Assembly (NCBI RefSeq): GCF_020171365.1
Contig: NZ_JAIUZO010000002.1
Span: 930,001-994,000 of the forward strand
Reading direction: 5' to 3'
Length of the DNA: 64,000 nucleotides
Origin: Qipengyuania gaetbuli
GTDB lineage: Bacteria > Pseudomonadota > Alphaproteobacteria > Sphingomonadales > Sphingomonadaceae
The position numbers and the translations under genes were made by a program. The notes under the pieces were generated by a model. It saw only the letters and a program-made list of their open reading frames with translations. It did no database searches and was not told the origin of the DNA. Positions 7,755-17,142 of this stretch are shown here, piece by piece; positions within the stretch are counted from its first letter, which is position 1, and each line of letters starts with the position of its first letter.

Positions 7755-10700
7755 ATGTGGCTTGCTGACGTATCGATCCGCAGGCCGGTCTTTGCTGCTA
7801 TGCTCATCGCATCGCTGGTTGTCCTGGGTATCGTCTCGTTCAACCGGCTTGGAGTGGACCTCTTTCCTGAAGTCGAATTTCCATATGTTTCGGTCACGAC
7901 CGCACTGCCCGGCGCTTCCCCTGGAACGGTCGAGACCGAGGTCACCGACATCATTGAGGAGCAGCTCAATACGATCGCCGGGCTTCGCCAAATGCGTTCG
8001 ATCAGTGCTGAAGGCGTCAGCATCGTCAATCTCGAGTTCGAGCTTGAAGAGGATGCCGATCTCAAGGCGCAAGAGGTGCGGGACAAAATGTCCCGATTGG
8101 GTGCCGACCTGCCTGTGGATGCCGAACCCCCGGTGATCGAAAAGGTGGATCCGGATGCAGCTCCGATCCTCTCGATCCTGCTCTCTGGCGACATGCCGAT
8201 TAGCGAACTTACGGCGTTTGCCGACGAGGTGGTGAAGGAGCGGCTACAGCGCGTACCGGGCGTCGGCTCGGTCGAGTTGGTGGGGGGGCGCGAGCGAGAA
8301 ATGCGCATCTGGCTCGACCCATCCGCAATGCGCGCCCGCGGTGTGACGGCCGATGACGTCCTGGCCGCCCTACAGCGCGAAAACGCCGAATTACCCGGCG
8401 GGCAGTTGGTGACAGACGGTCGGACCCGCCAGTTCGGTATCCGCACAATGGCTGAAGCAGCTACGGCGTCGGAGTTCACCGCCATTCCCATCGTCTATCG
8501 GCCAAATGGCCAGACGGTGCGCATCGGAGATGTTGGGCGGGTAGAAGATTCGATCGAGGACGAGACGACTTATGCCCAGCTGGACGGTGTTCCAGGCGTA
8601 GTGCTCGAAGTGCGCAAGCAAAGCGGTGAAAACACGGTCGCGGTCGCTGAGCAAATCCGGGCAGAGATAGAAGCTGTTCAGGCATCAGCGCCTGAGGGCC
8701 TAAACTTCGTTATCTCACGGGATACATCGCGTTTTATCGAACAGGCGATCGGTGACGTCCTATTTGATCTCTTCATCGCCGTGCTGCTCGTCGTCGCTGT
8801 GACCTTTCTATTCCTGCTGAGCTGGCGAGCGACAATTATCGTGCTGCTCGCCATACCGACCTCGATCGTCGCGACGTTTGCCGCCTTCGCTGCATTCGAC
8901 TTCACCATTAACATGGTTACCTTGCTTGCCCTGACGGTCGCTATTGGGTTGCTGGTCGATGATGCCATTGTCGTGGTTGAGGCTGTCCAGAACGACGTCG
9001 ACGAAGGGGCCGACAGGACCGAAGCTGCCCATGCTGCGACCAAGCGCGTTGCGCTCGCCGTATTGGCTGGAACCTTCGCTACATTGGCGGTCTTTGTTCC
9101 GATTGCCTTCATGGAGGGGATCGTTGGCCGGTTCTTCTTTCAGTATGGTCTCGCGATCGTCTTCTCGGTGAGCGTATCAATGCTGGTTGCATTCACCCTT
9201 ACACCTGCGCTGTCCGCCCGGCTGCTTCGACCGGAGCAACCCGAGGACGGGTGGCTTTCTCGCGTTGAACGATTTCATGTTGGCATGCGCGAACGTTATG
9301 TCGGGCTGGTGGCTTGGGCCATACGGCGTCGATATCTTGTTCTTGGAGGGGCGCTGGCCAGCGTCTTCGTGGGCGGGTTCTTTGCAGCGCTCGTTCCCAG
9401 CACCTTCATGTCGACGACGGACCGTTCAGAATTTCTGGCCACTGTGGAACTTGAGCTCGGAACGGGCATCGCCGGGGCCAAGGATGCCGCTCAGCGTGTC
9501 GATGCAGCCTTGCGGACAAATCCCGAAGTCGAACTTGTGTTCATAAGCGCAGGAGGCGGGACCAACCCGAAGATCAACGAATTGGACGTCTATGTTGGCC
9601 TGACACCGAAACGATCGCGAGAGGATTCTCAAGACGATGTAATGTCATTCGCGCGCGAAGTTCTCGCCGAAAGTGACGCTCAGGTCCAAGACTCCTCGGT
9701 CTCTGAGGTGCCCTGGGTATCGGGGGCCGGTGTCGGACAAACCGCCATCGAGCTGATCGTCACCGGGTCAGATACGAATGCGATCAACGAATACGCTCAA
9801 TGGCTTGAGGGCGAATTGGCAGCGCGTCCGGATTTTGTCGACGTTCGCACAACCTACCAAGGGGGACGCCCCGAGCTACAGGTTAAGCTCGACCGTGATC
9901 GCGCAGCCGACCTCGGCATTACGGCACAGAGCTTGGCAGCATCGAGCCGAACGCTAATTGGCGGAAGTGAGGCGGGCACTTTCGAGTCCGATGGCAGGCG
10001 ATATGATGTCCGCGTACGGCTCGACGAGGGTTCAAGACAAAGTCTCGCCGATATAGAGACGCTTCCGCTCAGGACAGGGCAAGGGACACTTGTGGACCTT
10101 GCGGCGATCGCTGAAGTTGACGTCGCATTCAGCGCCGCCGAGATCGAGCGTATCAATCGCTCAAGACAGGTTTCTGTCCTCGCGGATACTGCGCCCGGTG
10201 TCGCACTTAGTGTGGCGGTGGCCGAGGTTGAAGAGCTGATCGCGGCGAACCCACCCCCGACCGAGCTTTCAACCCAAATGGAGGGGACCGCACGCCGTCT
10301 GGCAGAGACCGGAGAGGCAATTGCGTTCGCCTTTCTACTCGCAATCGTCGCGCTCTATATTGTGCTCGCGAGCCAATTCAACAGCTTTGGCCAGCCGATC
10401 ATCATCATGTTGACCGCGCCCCTGTCTTTCTCCGGTGCCTACTTCCTGATGTGGGCGGCGGGGCAGGAAATGAGCCTGTTTGCCCAGATCGGACTTATCG
10501 CCCTGATGGGGATCGTCATGAAAAACGGCATCCTGCTTGTTGATTTGGCCAACCAGTATCGTGAGGCGGGGATGGACGCGGCTAGCGCCATGCGCAAAGC
10601 AGCGCCGGAGCGACTGCGACCGGTCTTGATGACAGCGCTCGCGGCTGTTTTTGGGATGATGCCGGTCGCGCTCGCGCAATCCGACGCAGCCGAATGGCGT

Positions 10701-10880
10701 AACGCAATGGGCTACATCATCATCGGTGGTCTGACGACATCCACGCTCCTCACCTTGTTGGTAATCCCGGCTGCGTATTCAGCAACGTCTGACATTCGCC
10801 GCGCGCGCCAGAGTTTTGCTAATATGATCGCAAACCTACGATCCAGAAAGGTGGCAACCAGTCCTGAAGTGCAGGAATAG
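7755..10880 (+). CDS. RND-family efflux pump permease (AcrB-like)
   Basis: A 1041-residue proton-driven inner-membrane pump of the HAE1/AcrB superfamily. TM1 near residues 10-28 (RPVFAAMLIASLVVLG), a large periplasmic porter loop, TM2-6 from about 335, the proton-relay pair in TM4 (IGLLVDDAIVVVEAV, near residue 400), second loop about 560-860, then TM8-12 with the counterpart GIVMKNGILLVDLA carrying the relay Lys. Length and motifs are complete. It is the last gene of the MarR-linked operon and probably exports the compound acted on by the hydrolase and thioesterase. Substrate unknown; drug, solvent or metabolite export are all possible. Confidence 0.96.
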   Translation: MWLADVSIRRPVFAAMLIASLVVLGIVSFNRLGVDLFPEVEFPYVSVTTALPGASPGTVETEVTDIIEEQLNTIAGLRQMRSISAEGVSIVNLEFELEEDADLKAQEVRDKMSRLGADLPVDAEPPVIEKVDPDAAPILSILLSGDMPISELTAFADEVVKERLQRVPGVGSVELVGGREREMRIWLDPSAMRARGVTADDVLAALQRENAELPGGQLVTDGRTRQFGIRTMAEAATASEFTAIPIVYRPNGQTVRIGDVGRVEDSIEDETTYAQLDGVPGVVLEVRKQSGENTVAVAEQIRAEIEAVQASAPEGLNFVISRDTSRFIEQAIGDVLFDLFIAVLLVVAVTFLFLLSWRATIIVLLAIPTSIVATFAAFAAFDFTINMVTLLALTVAIGLLVDDAIVVVEAVQNDVDEGADRTEAAHAATKRVALAVLAGTFATLAVFVPIAFMEGIVGRFFFQYGLAIVFSVSVSMLVAFTLTPALSARLLRPEQPEDGWLSRVERFHVGMRERYVGLVAWAIRRRYLVLGGALASVFVGGFFAALVPSTFMSTTDRSEFLATVELELGTGIAGAKDAAQRVDAALRTNPEVELVFISAGGGTNPKINELDVYVGLTPKRSREDSQDDVMSFAREVLAESDAQVQDSSVSEVPWVSGAGVGQTAIELIVTGSDTNAINEYAQWLEGELAARPDFVDVRTTYQGGRPELQVKLDRDRAADLGITAQSLAASSRTLIGGSEAGTFESDGRRYDVRVRLDEGSRQSLADIETLPLRTGQGTLVDLAAIAEVDVAFSAAEIERINRSRQVSVLADTAPGVALSVAVAEVEELIAANPPPTELSTQMEGTARRLAETGEAIAFAFLLAIVALYIVLASQFNSFGQPIIIMLTAPLSFSGAYFLMWAAGQEMSLFAQIGLIALMGIVMKNGILLVDLANQYREAGMDAASAMRKAAPERLRPVLMTALAAVFGMMPVALAQSDAAEWRNAMGYIIIGGLTTSTLLTLLVIPAAYSATSDIRRARQSFANMIANLRSRKVATSPEVQE

Positions 10881-11042
10881 GCGCGGGAGCGTCTGTTCGC
10901 AGCTTTCGGGGGCTTACGTCAAAGGCTGAGCCAAGACGAAGCGTTTCTCAATCGCGCATCAGAGCCCATACTGGGTCGCAAGGGGAATGACTTCTCTTGA
11001 TATCTTCGAGCCTTAAACCTGACCGTCCATTACCGGCGCAGA

Positions 11043-11372
11043 TCAAGCCACCGCGTCCAATCCTTTGCGTTCAATAATCGACAGCAACCGTAGCGCTGGA
11101 CCGCCCGGCTTCTTTGCGCCACGTTCCCAGTCGGACACAAGGTTCTTCGACACGTTGAGATAGCGCGCGAACACCGGCTGCGAGACATGCTCTGCCTCGC
11201 GGATCGCTTTGATCTCTTCCGGTGCAAGGACCGGAGCAGGCGCAAGGCACGCTTCATCGAACTCGCGCATGGTGCGCTTGTCTATGCTGCCTGCATCGTG
11301 AAGGCCTTCCATCATTTCGTGGACGGCGGCCATCGCCTCGCTCTTGTAGGTCTTTGCCTTAGCCTTGCTCAT
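11043..11372 (-). CDS. XRE/HigA-type antitoxin
   Basis: A 109-residue helix-turn-helix protein. The C-terminal half is an XRE-type HTH (EHVSQPVFARYLNVSKNLVS, then DWERGAKKPGGPALRLL), and the N-terminal half should bind the toxin. In this toxin-first arrangement the protein neutralises the toxin and represses the operon. Its start overlaps the upstream toxin gene by 14 bases. The pair follows two tandem recombinases, where it may stabilise the mobile element by addiction. Confidence 0.9.
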   Translation of the reverse strand: MSKAKAKTYKSEAMAAVHEMMEGLHDAGSIDKRTMREFDEACLAPAPVLAPEEIKAIREAEHVSQPVFARYLNVSKNLVSDWERGAKKPGGPALRLLSIIERKGLDAVA

Positions 11373-11757
11373 CGTCTTTCACCTCGACCAATCGGCCTGC
11401 TTCAATTTCCGTTTCGATCTCGCCATCACCAAGCTCCAGCATGATCCTGGCGGCCTTGCGATAGACCTTCAGTTCGGCCGCACTCAGGTTTGCCTTGGCG
11501 CTCTTGGCGAAGGCAAACACGAATATCGCCCGCTCGCCCGAGCGGAAGATCAGGATCGAGCGATATCCGCCCGATTTGCCTCCGCCCTGGCGCGCGATGC
11601 GCTGCTTGATGAGACCGCTGCCGAGGTCGGCATCAATCAGGCTGCTATCAGCCCGATGCACGGCATCAGCAAGCGTTGCATCGCTGATCTTTTCCTTCGC
11701 TGCGAACTTGGCGAACCAGCGATTGGCAAAAATGCGTGTGCGCCGGTTCCTAGTCAT
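11359..11757 (-). CDS. RelE/HigB-type toxin
   Basis: A 132-residue basic protein of the type II toxin family related to RelE/HigB (COG4737-like), which in characterised members cleaves mRNA at the ribosome. Signatures: IFANRWFAKFAAKEKIS, SGLIKQRIARQGGGKSGGYR and SGERAIFVFAFAKS, then NLSAAELKVYRKAA. The Met at 11757 was chosen because it overlaps the recombinase stop, as in a coupled operon; a frame Met seven codons upstream lies inside the recombinase. The XRE antitoxin overlaps its 3' end. Confidence 0.9.
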   Translation of the reverse strand: MTRNRRTRIFANRWFAKFAAKEKISDATLADAVHRADSSLIDADLGSGLIKQRIARQGGGKSGGYRSILIFRSGERAIFVFAFAKSAKANLSAAELKVYRKAARIMLELGDGEIETEIEAGRLVEVKDDEQG

Positions 11758-12988
11758 ACAGCAGCGCCGATCTATCACACATAGTATTATGGTTCAATGA
11801 ACGGTTCGAACCCATCATTTCTTCGATCAGGTCACCGATGCGCTGCCCGGCTTCGATCACCGGCCCATCATCCAGATGAGCGTATCGAGCCGTGGTAGTC
11901 ACATGCCTGTGTCCCAACAGTTTGCCGATCATCGGGAGTGTTTCCGAGCGCGCGGCCGCGTGGCTGGCGAAGCTATGTCGCAGATCGTGAAGGCGCACAC
12001 CATGCAGACCCGCCTCTTCGCGAACGTCTCTCCAAAGGCAAGTCAGATCAACGCTCTTTCGCGTTTTCGGATTGTAGAACACTTCCGGGCGGCGCTTGTG
12101 ACGTGGAAGGCATTTGATGATGGTCCAAGCGGCTTCACCCAGCCAGACGGTCCGCGGTCCGGTTTTGCTGTCGGTCAGGAGCAGCCGGCGGCCTTTGACC
12201 TCGCTCCATGTCAGTCCAGTGATTTCGGATCGTCGACATCCAGTCAGGATCAAGAGCTGCAATGCCGCGCAATGAACCGGTCTCGATCTACGGTGTTTGT
12301 CTATCGCCGCACCAAGGCGCCGAAACTCCTGATCGGAGAGGAATCGTTCGCACTTGCGCCGCTTGTTCATTCGGATCGAAGTGGAAGGGTTCGAGCCTTC
12401 TGGCTTGATGCCCCACTCCTCGGCCTTGTTCATCATAGCGCGCAGTATCTCGCATGACCGGTTTGCCGCGCCAGGACCTCCAACTTCGGTTACTCGGTTA
12501 AACCACTCTTGCACATCGGACTGCTCGATCTCATCAAGAAACATGCCCGCAAACGCCGATTGGAGATAGTTTTGCCGATACAGTCCATGCGTGTGCAGGG
12601 TCGATGTCTTCCAGGTTGGCGAAACTTTGCGCCAGTAGGTATCGAGATAGTCAGAATAGAGCGGCACCTTGCGGCGCTTTTTGCGCCTCTCTGCCGGATT
12701 CTGACCGACTTGGGCACGCAAGAGTACGCGCCGCGCAACATCCATCGCCTGTGCTTCGCTTAGTATCTTGGCGTTGCCAATCGTTACGGTTCGCGTGCGT
12801 CCCTGCATCGCCGCCTGGACAATGTAGATCGTGCGTCCACTCGCGTAGTAGCGCGTCCCGAATCCCGGCAATTGTCTCGACCACACTATTCGTCGTAATT
12901 TACTGTCGCCCTTGGTCTTGCCGACCGTGCCGATACGCGCCGTGCCAAGTTCTTCGGTGACGATGGTCTGGAGGGTAAGCGCGTTCAT
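11750..12988 (-). CDS. Tyrosine recombinase, second of a tandem pair
   Basis: A 412-residue site-specific recombinase. Catalytic residues are present: Arg252 (TGCRRSEI), HDLRHSF with His334 and Arg337, His360 (LLGHRHVTTTARYAHL) and nucleophile Tyr369. The N-terminal part is an arm-binding-like domain followed by a SAM-like core-binding domain at about 110-205. The start overlaps the stop of the upstream recombinase (ATGA), so the two enzymes are made together. It is unrelated in detail to the P4-type integrase at the tRNA end. The paired arrangement resembles elements that use two or three recombinases together. Confidence 0.95.
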   Translation of the reverse strand: MNALTLQTIVTEELGTARIGTVGKTKGDSKLRRIVWSRQLPGFGTRYYASGRTIYIVQAAMQGRTRTVTIGNAKILSEAQAMDVARRVLLRAQVGQNPAERRKKRRKVPLYSDYLDTYWRKVSPTWKTSTLHTHGLYRQNYLQSAFAGMFLDEIEQSDVQEWFNRVTEVGGPGAANRSCEILRAMMNKAEEWGIKPEGSNPSTSIRMNKRRKCERFLSDQEFRRLGAAIDKHRRSRPVHCAALQLLILTGCRRSEITGLTWSEVKGRRLLLTDSKTGPRTVWLGEAAWTIIKCLPRHKRRPEVFYNPKTRKSVDLTCLWRDVREEAGLHGVRLHDLRHSFASHAAARSETLPMIGKLLGHRHVTTTARYAHLDDGPVIEAGQRIGDLIEEMMGSNRSLNHNTMCDRSALLYD

Positions 12989-14235
12989 CGGCTCACTCCA
13001 ATCAGGCTTGCGATTGAACCCGACACGCGCTCGGCAGCATCGGCGATTACCTCATCGGACAAATGCGCATAGCGCGAAGTCGTCTCTGCCAGAGCATGAC
13101 CGAGCAGTTTGCCGATCACCATTAACGAGATGTTGTCGCGGATCGCGGTAGAAGCGAAGCTGTGCCGAAGGTCATGTAGGCGGACGTCAGGCAGCGCAGC
13201 ACGGTTGCGAATTTCTGGCCAGTACATGCCCAGCTTGATCGGCCTCTCTGGATCGCGAACCGATGGAAAAACCAACCCCGTCGGCGTGCGATCCGGGATC
13301 GACGCGATCACTTCGACAGCCTGGCGATTGAGATAGATGATTTTAGCGCCGGTCTTACTGTCAGGCAGCATGATACGCGGCTCCTGCACCCATTCCCAGC
13401 GCAGGTTTTCTATCTCTCCGCAGCGCGCGCCTGTGTAGATCAGCAAGCGTATCGCGGCGACGACAGCCGGACACTCGGTTTCAAAGTGGTTCAACGCAGT
13501 CGCGAGCTGGCCGTACTCACGGGCGGAAAGGAAGCGTTCCATCCGTTTGCGCTTGTAGCGTGGCGTCCCTCTGCAAGGGTTCGAACCACGGCGGCGATAT
13601 CCGAGCTTCTCTGCGTAGCCCATCATAACCGAAAGGATCGGGATGGTCCGGTTGAAGGCACCTGTGCGCTCGGCGAAGCCATCACGCCAGAACGAAATAT
13701 CGGCCTTGGTGATTTCGTCGACACGGCGATCACCGAAGGTTGGGAGGATGTCCCGATCGATCCCGGTGCGGTTCCGATTGCGCGTGCTCGGTTTCCAGTG
13801 GTGCGCATAGTCAGCCCAGAATAGCTCGGCATACTCACGCATCAGCGGCGCTTCCTTCGCGCGAGATTTCGTGGTCTTGCGCGAAGGCAGTCCATCGAGC
13901 GCCACTTCCGCCAGCTTCTCTCGCGCAAGTCGCCGCGCTTCAATTGCTGTCTTTTGCTTCGATGTTCCGAGAGAGACACGGCGTTGCTTGCCGCGCTGGC
14001 GGAACATCACGAACCAGGTTCTGCGCCCCGAAGGATGCACCCGCAGCCCGAACCCGGGCAGCTCGCTATCCCAATATTCAATCATCCGTTTGCCAAGCCT
14101 GCGCCGTACGATATTGCCGTTCAATCTTACATGCTGGATGCTCTGCTCACCCTTATCCTCGCGCACACGCCGCACTTCGGAAAGCGCATGATTCGGGCTT
14201 GATTTTTGCGGTAACACATGGCCATTCCGGTCCAT
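12985..14235 (-). CDS. Tyrosine recombinase, first of a tandem pair
   Basis: A 416-residue recombinase with the full catalytic set: Arg271 (TGARCGEI), HDLRHSF with His354 and Arg357, His380 in LLGHALAETTSRYAHL and Tyr389. Core-binding domain at about 130-225. The ATG follows GAGGAGAAGATCG, a strong ribosome site. It is the lead gene of the recombinase-recombinase-toxin-antitoxin operon and diverges from hsdM. A 23-base inverted repeat lies about 40 bases upstream and may be its operator or crossover site. It shares layout with the next recombinase, so the pair may act as a heteromer. Confidence 0.95.
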   Translation of the reverse strand: MDRNGHVLPQKSSPNHALSEVRRVREDKGEQSIQHVRLNGNIVRRRLGKRMIEYWDSELPGFGLRVHPSGRRTWFVMFRQRGKQRRVSLGTSKQKTAIEARRLAREKLAEVALDGLPSRKTTKSRAKEAPLMREYAELFWADYAHHWKPSTRNRNRTGIDRDILPTFGDRRVDEITKADISFWRDGFAERTGAFNRTIPILSVMMGYAEKLGYRRRGSNPCRGTPRYKRKRMERFLSAREYGQLATALNHFETECPAVVAAIRLLIYTGARCGEIENLRWEWVQEPRIMLPDSKTGAKIIYLNRQAVEVIASIPDRTPTGLVFPSVRDPERPIKLGMYWPEIRNRAALPDVRLHDLRHSFASTAIRDNISLMVIGKLLGHALAETTSRYAHLSDEVIADAAERVSGSIASLIGVSR

Positions 14236-14271
14236 CGATCTTCTCCTCGTTTTTGAGGATCAAGGTCGAGC

Positions 14272-14294
14272 AAGATATTGGTAAACAATATCTT
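14272..14294. promoter_or_regulatory. Perfect inverted repeat between recombinase and hsdM
   Basis: AAGATATTG-GTAAA-CAATATCTT: two 9-base arms around a 5-base centre, in an AT-rich stretch. It lies 37 bases from the start of the minus-strand recombinase and about 190 bases before hsdM. The arm and spacer size fit either a regulator operator or a tyrosine-recombinase core site. No exact second copy was found by eye. Confidence 0.45.
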
Positions 14295-14481
14295 TCTGCA
14301 TCAGCGATGCGTACGGTGTGCCTGTCAAGTTCCAATGTGCGCAAGGTGTTTCCTGTGTCTATGCGGTACAAATTCGCGCGATATTATCCTGCGACTGTCC
14401 GCTGGAATAAGAGCCGGAATGGCCATTGAATTCAGGTATGAGGGCGTAGCCAGTGAGTCTTCCTCATGCCATAGATCAGCC

Positions 14482-17142
14482 ATGACCAAGCTGACCCTAT
14501 CACAACTTACCGGCCTGCTGTTCAAAGCCTGCGATGAGCTTCGAGGCAACATGGATGCCTCCGAATACAAGGAGTACATTTTTGGCGTTTTGTTCCTGAA
14601 AAGGTGCAGCGACCTGTTCGATCAGCAGCGCGAAAGGCTTGCGAAGGAACTTCGCGACCGCGGGCTTAAAGGCGACCGGTTGGAGGCCGCGCTAAACAAC
14701 CCCGATCAGTATACCTTTTTCGTCCCGCCAGAAGCGCGATGGGAGACGGTTCGTCACCTTAAGGATGATGTCGGCAACGGCCTCAACACAGCGCTCGGCG
14801 AGCTTGAGCGCCACAACAAAGACCAGCTCGAAGACGTCCTCGAACATATCAATTTCAACCGCAAGATCGGCCAGCGGACGCTAAGCGACGACACGCTGGT
14901 CGACTTCATCCAGGTCTTCGAAAAGATCCCTTTGCGTGACGAAAACTTTGAGTTCCCCGACCTCCTCGGAGCGGCCTACGAATACCTCATCAAGTACTTC
15001 GCTGACTCCGCCGGGAAGAAAGCAGGCGAGTTCTACACGCCCGCCGATGTCGTGCGCACCATGGTCGAGATTGTCGCCCCTCAACCCGGCATGTCGGTCT
15101 ATGACCCAACGGTTGGTTCGGGCGGCATGCTGATCCAGTCGCGCGACTATATTCGTGACACTGGCGGAAATCCAACAGACCTTACGCTGGCCGGGCAGGA
15201 GAAGATCGGCACGACTTGGTCGATCTGCAAAATGAACATGATCCTGCACGATATCCAATCGGCGGATATCAGGCAGGAAGACACAATTCAGCACCCGCAG
15301 CACCGTGACGGGGAAGGCGAACTGATGCGCTTCGACCGCATCCTCGCCAACCCGCCGTTCAGCCAGAACTACAGCAAGAAGGACATGGAAGCGCCCGGTC
15401 GCTTCTCCGTCTGGATGCCTGAGAAGGGCAAGAAAGCGGACATGATGTTCGTCCAGCACATGCTTGCGGTGCTGAAGGCGAACGGTCGAATGGCTAGCGT
15501 CATGCCGCATGGCGTCCTGTTCCGTGGCGGAGAAGAGAAGGAGGCGCGCAAGCAGTTCATCGACAAAGGCTGGCTCGATGCAGTGATCGGCCTGCCGCCT
15601 TCGCTGTTTTACGGCACCGGCATCCCCGCCTGCATCCTGGTCATGAACAAAGAGCACGCTGCCGAGCGAGACGATGTCTTGTTTATCAATGCCGACCGCG
15701 AATACCGCGAAGGCAAGGCGCAAAACTTCCTCCGCCCGGAAGATATGGCGAAAATCGTTCACGTTTATCGCGAGCGCAAGGATGTACCCGGCTATGCCCG
15801 CGTGGTGCCGCGGAGCGAGATCAAGGGCGAAGACTACAACTGTAACATTCGCCGCTATGTCGACAACGCGCCGCCGCCCGAACCGCAGGACGTGCGGGCC
15901 CATATTCATGGCGGCGTACCGACGGCAGAGGTCGATGGACTGGAGCGTTATTGGCGCAACTATCCCGACCTACGGGAAAGCTGTTTCATTCCCCGCGCGG
16001 GTGATCCGAAGTATTGCGACTTCGCCGGTGCCATCGGGACGCGGCGGGACATTGCCATGCTGGTTCGCGAGCACCAAAGCATCACCTCGACGCACGCGGC
16101 ATTCATGAAACGGCTGGACGCGTGGTGGTCCGAGAACCTGCCGACAATTCAGCAGATCGAACCGGGCGATGGGAAACAGAGCGGTGGCAATGTCTATGCC
16201 GTGCGCCGCGCGTTGGTGGCGTCGATCGATCAGGCATTTGGCGACCAGACGCTGCTCAATGATTTCCAGTTGCGGGGCGCGATGGCCAAGGCAATCGACG
16301 GCCTGAAGGTCGATTTGAAGTCCATTGCCGCCAGCGGCTGGGGGCCTGAGTTGATCCCGGACAATGAAATCCTTGAGAGGATGTTCCCCGAATTGATCGA
16401 GGAAATGGCGGTAAAACGGGCGCGGATCGACGAGCTCAATGCGCTCTTCTCCGCCGCAGATGAGGAGGATTTCGAGGACGAAGACGATACCGGCGTTCTG
16501 GGTAGTGAAAACGTCTCTGCTCTTAGGGAGGACGAGAAGGTTGCCAAGGCGGCCTTGAAGGGCCTGGTGAAGAAGGCGAAGGACCAGGTAAAGCTCATTA
16601 AGATCGATCTCGATGTTCGCGACGCTTGGCCCAAGGGGGTCAAAAAAGGGGACGTGAAGATCGGTGGAACCCAGTCAGCGCCCGATTTCGATAGCGCTCG
16701 ACGAACCTTGCAGATTGTCGTCGCGGGCAATGTCGAAAGTCTATTTGCTAATCCCGTGGCAGCCTTGGTTGAGGATGGAGAAGCACTCGTCGCGCGATTG
16801 CAACACACACAGGCATCTCTGGCCGCGCACAAGGCGTTGGAGGATGAAGCGAAGGAGCTGAAGGCAGAACTTCGCACGGCGGAGAAGAAGAAGGACGAGC
16901 TGGTCGAAAAGGCCCGCGAAAAGATCAGCCGCGAGGAAGCGCGCGATGAAATCCTCAAGCGCTTCCACCGGATCGTTCAGGACACCTATCGCCGTTATCT
17001 GGAGGCAGACCGCCGCGCGGTGACAGCGGCCATCGAGAACTTGCACGACAAATATGCGGTGACGCTGCGCGATATCGAAGGCCAGCGCGCTAACGCGGCG
17101 AGTGAGCTGGACGGGTATTTGAAGGCCCTTGGATATGTCTGA
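14482..17142 (+). CDS. hsdM: Type I restriction-modification methyltransferase subunit
   Basis: Adenine-N6 DNA methyltransferase subunit of a type I system, 886 residues. N-terminal HsdM domain from the start ([20 protein letters not shown], then [14 protein letters not shown]). SAM-binding motif [11 protein letters not shown] near residue 207 and catalytic NPPF near 290. The catalytic core is over by about residue 520. The remaining 360 residues are an added acidic and coiled-coil-rich region ([10 protein letters not shown], then [20 protein letters not shown]). The ATG at 14482 fits the family start although its ribosome site is weak; the open frame extends 68 codons further upstream without family likeness. 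It overlaps hsdS by eight bases. Confidence 0.95.
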   Translation: MTKLTLSQLTGLLFKACDELRGNMDASEYKEYIFGVLFLKRCSDLFDQQRERLAKELRDRGLKGDRLEAALNNPDQYTFFVPPEARWETVRHLKDDVGNGLNTALGELERHNKDQLEDVLEHINFNRKIGQRTLSDDTLVDFIQVFEKIPLRDENFEFPDLLGAAYEYLIKYFADSAGKKAGEFYTPADVVRTMVEIVAPQPGMSVYDPTVGSGGMLIQSRDYIRDTGGNPTDLTLAGQEKIGTTWSICKMNMILHDIQSADIRQEDTIQHPQHRDGEGELMRFDRILANPPFSQNYSKKDMEAPGRFSVWMPEKGKKADMMFVQHMLAVLKANGRMASVMPHGVLFRGGEEKEARKQFIDKGWLDAVIGLPPSLFYGTGIPACILVMNKEHAAERDDVLFINADREYREGKAQNFLRPEDMAKIVHVYRERKDVPGYARVVPRSEIKGEDYNCNIRRYVDNAPPPEPQDVRAHIHGGVPTAEVDGLERYWRNYPDLRESCFIPRAGDPKYCDFAGAIGTRRDIAMLVREHQSITSTHAAFMKRLDAWWSENLPTIQQIEPGDGKQSGGNVYAVRRALVASIDQAFGDQTLLNDFQLRGAMAKAIDGLKVDLKSIAASGWGPELIPDNEILERMFPELIEEMAVKRARIDELNALFSAADEEDFEDEDDTGVLGSENVSALREDEKVAKAALKGLVKKAKDQVKLIKIDLDVRDAWPKGVKKGDVKIGGTQSAPDFDSARRTLQIVVAGNVESLFANPVAALVEDGEALVARLQHTQASLAAHKALEDEAKELKAELRTAEKKKDELVEKAREKISREEARDEILKRFHRIVQDTYRRYLEADRRAVTAAIENLHDKYAVTLRDIEGQRANAASELDGYLKALGYV

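Noticed and set aside
2843-14320. 14-base match TGCGTACGGTGTGC near 2843 and near 14307 as a possible attachment pair
   Set aside because: A 14-base match is expected several times by chance in 64 kb, and there is no further similarity around it.
14881-15909. Frame antisense to hsdM
   Set aside because: Lies wholly within hsdM on the other strand, with no family likeness.
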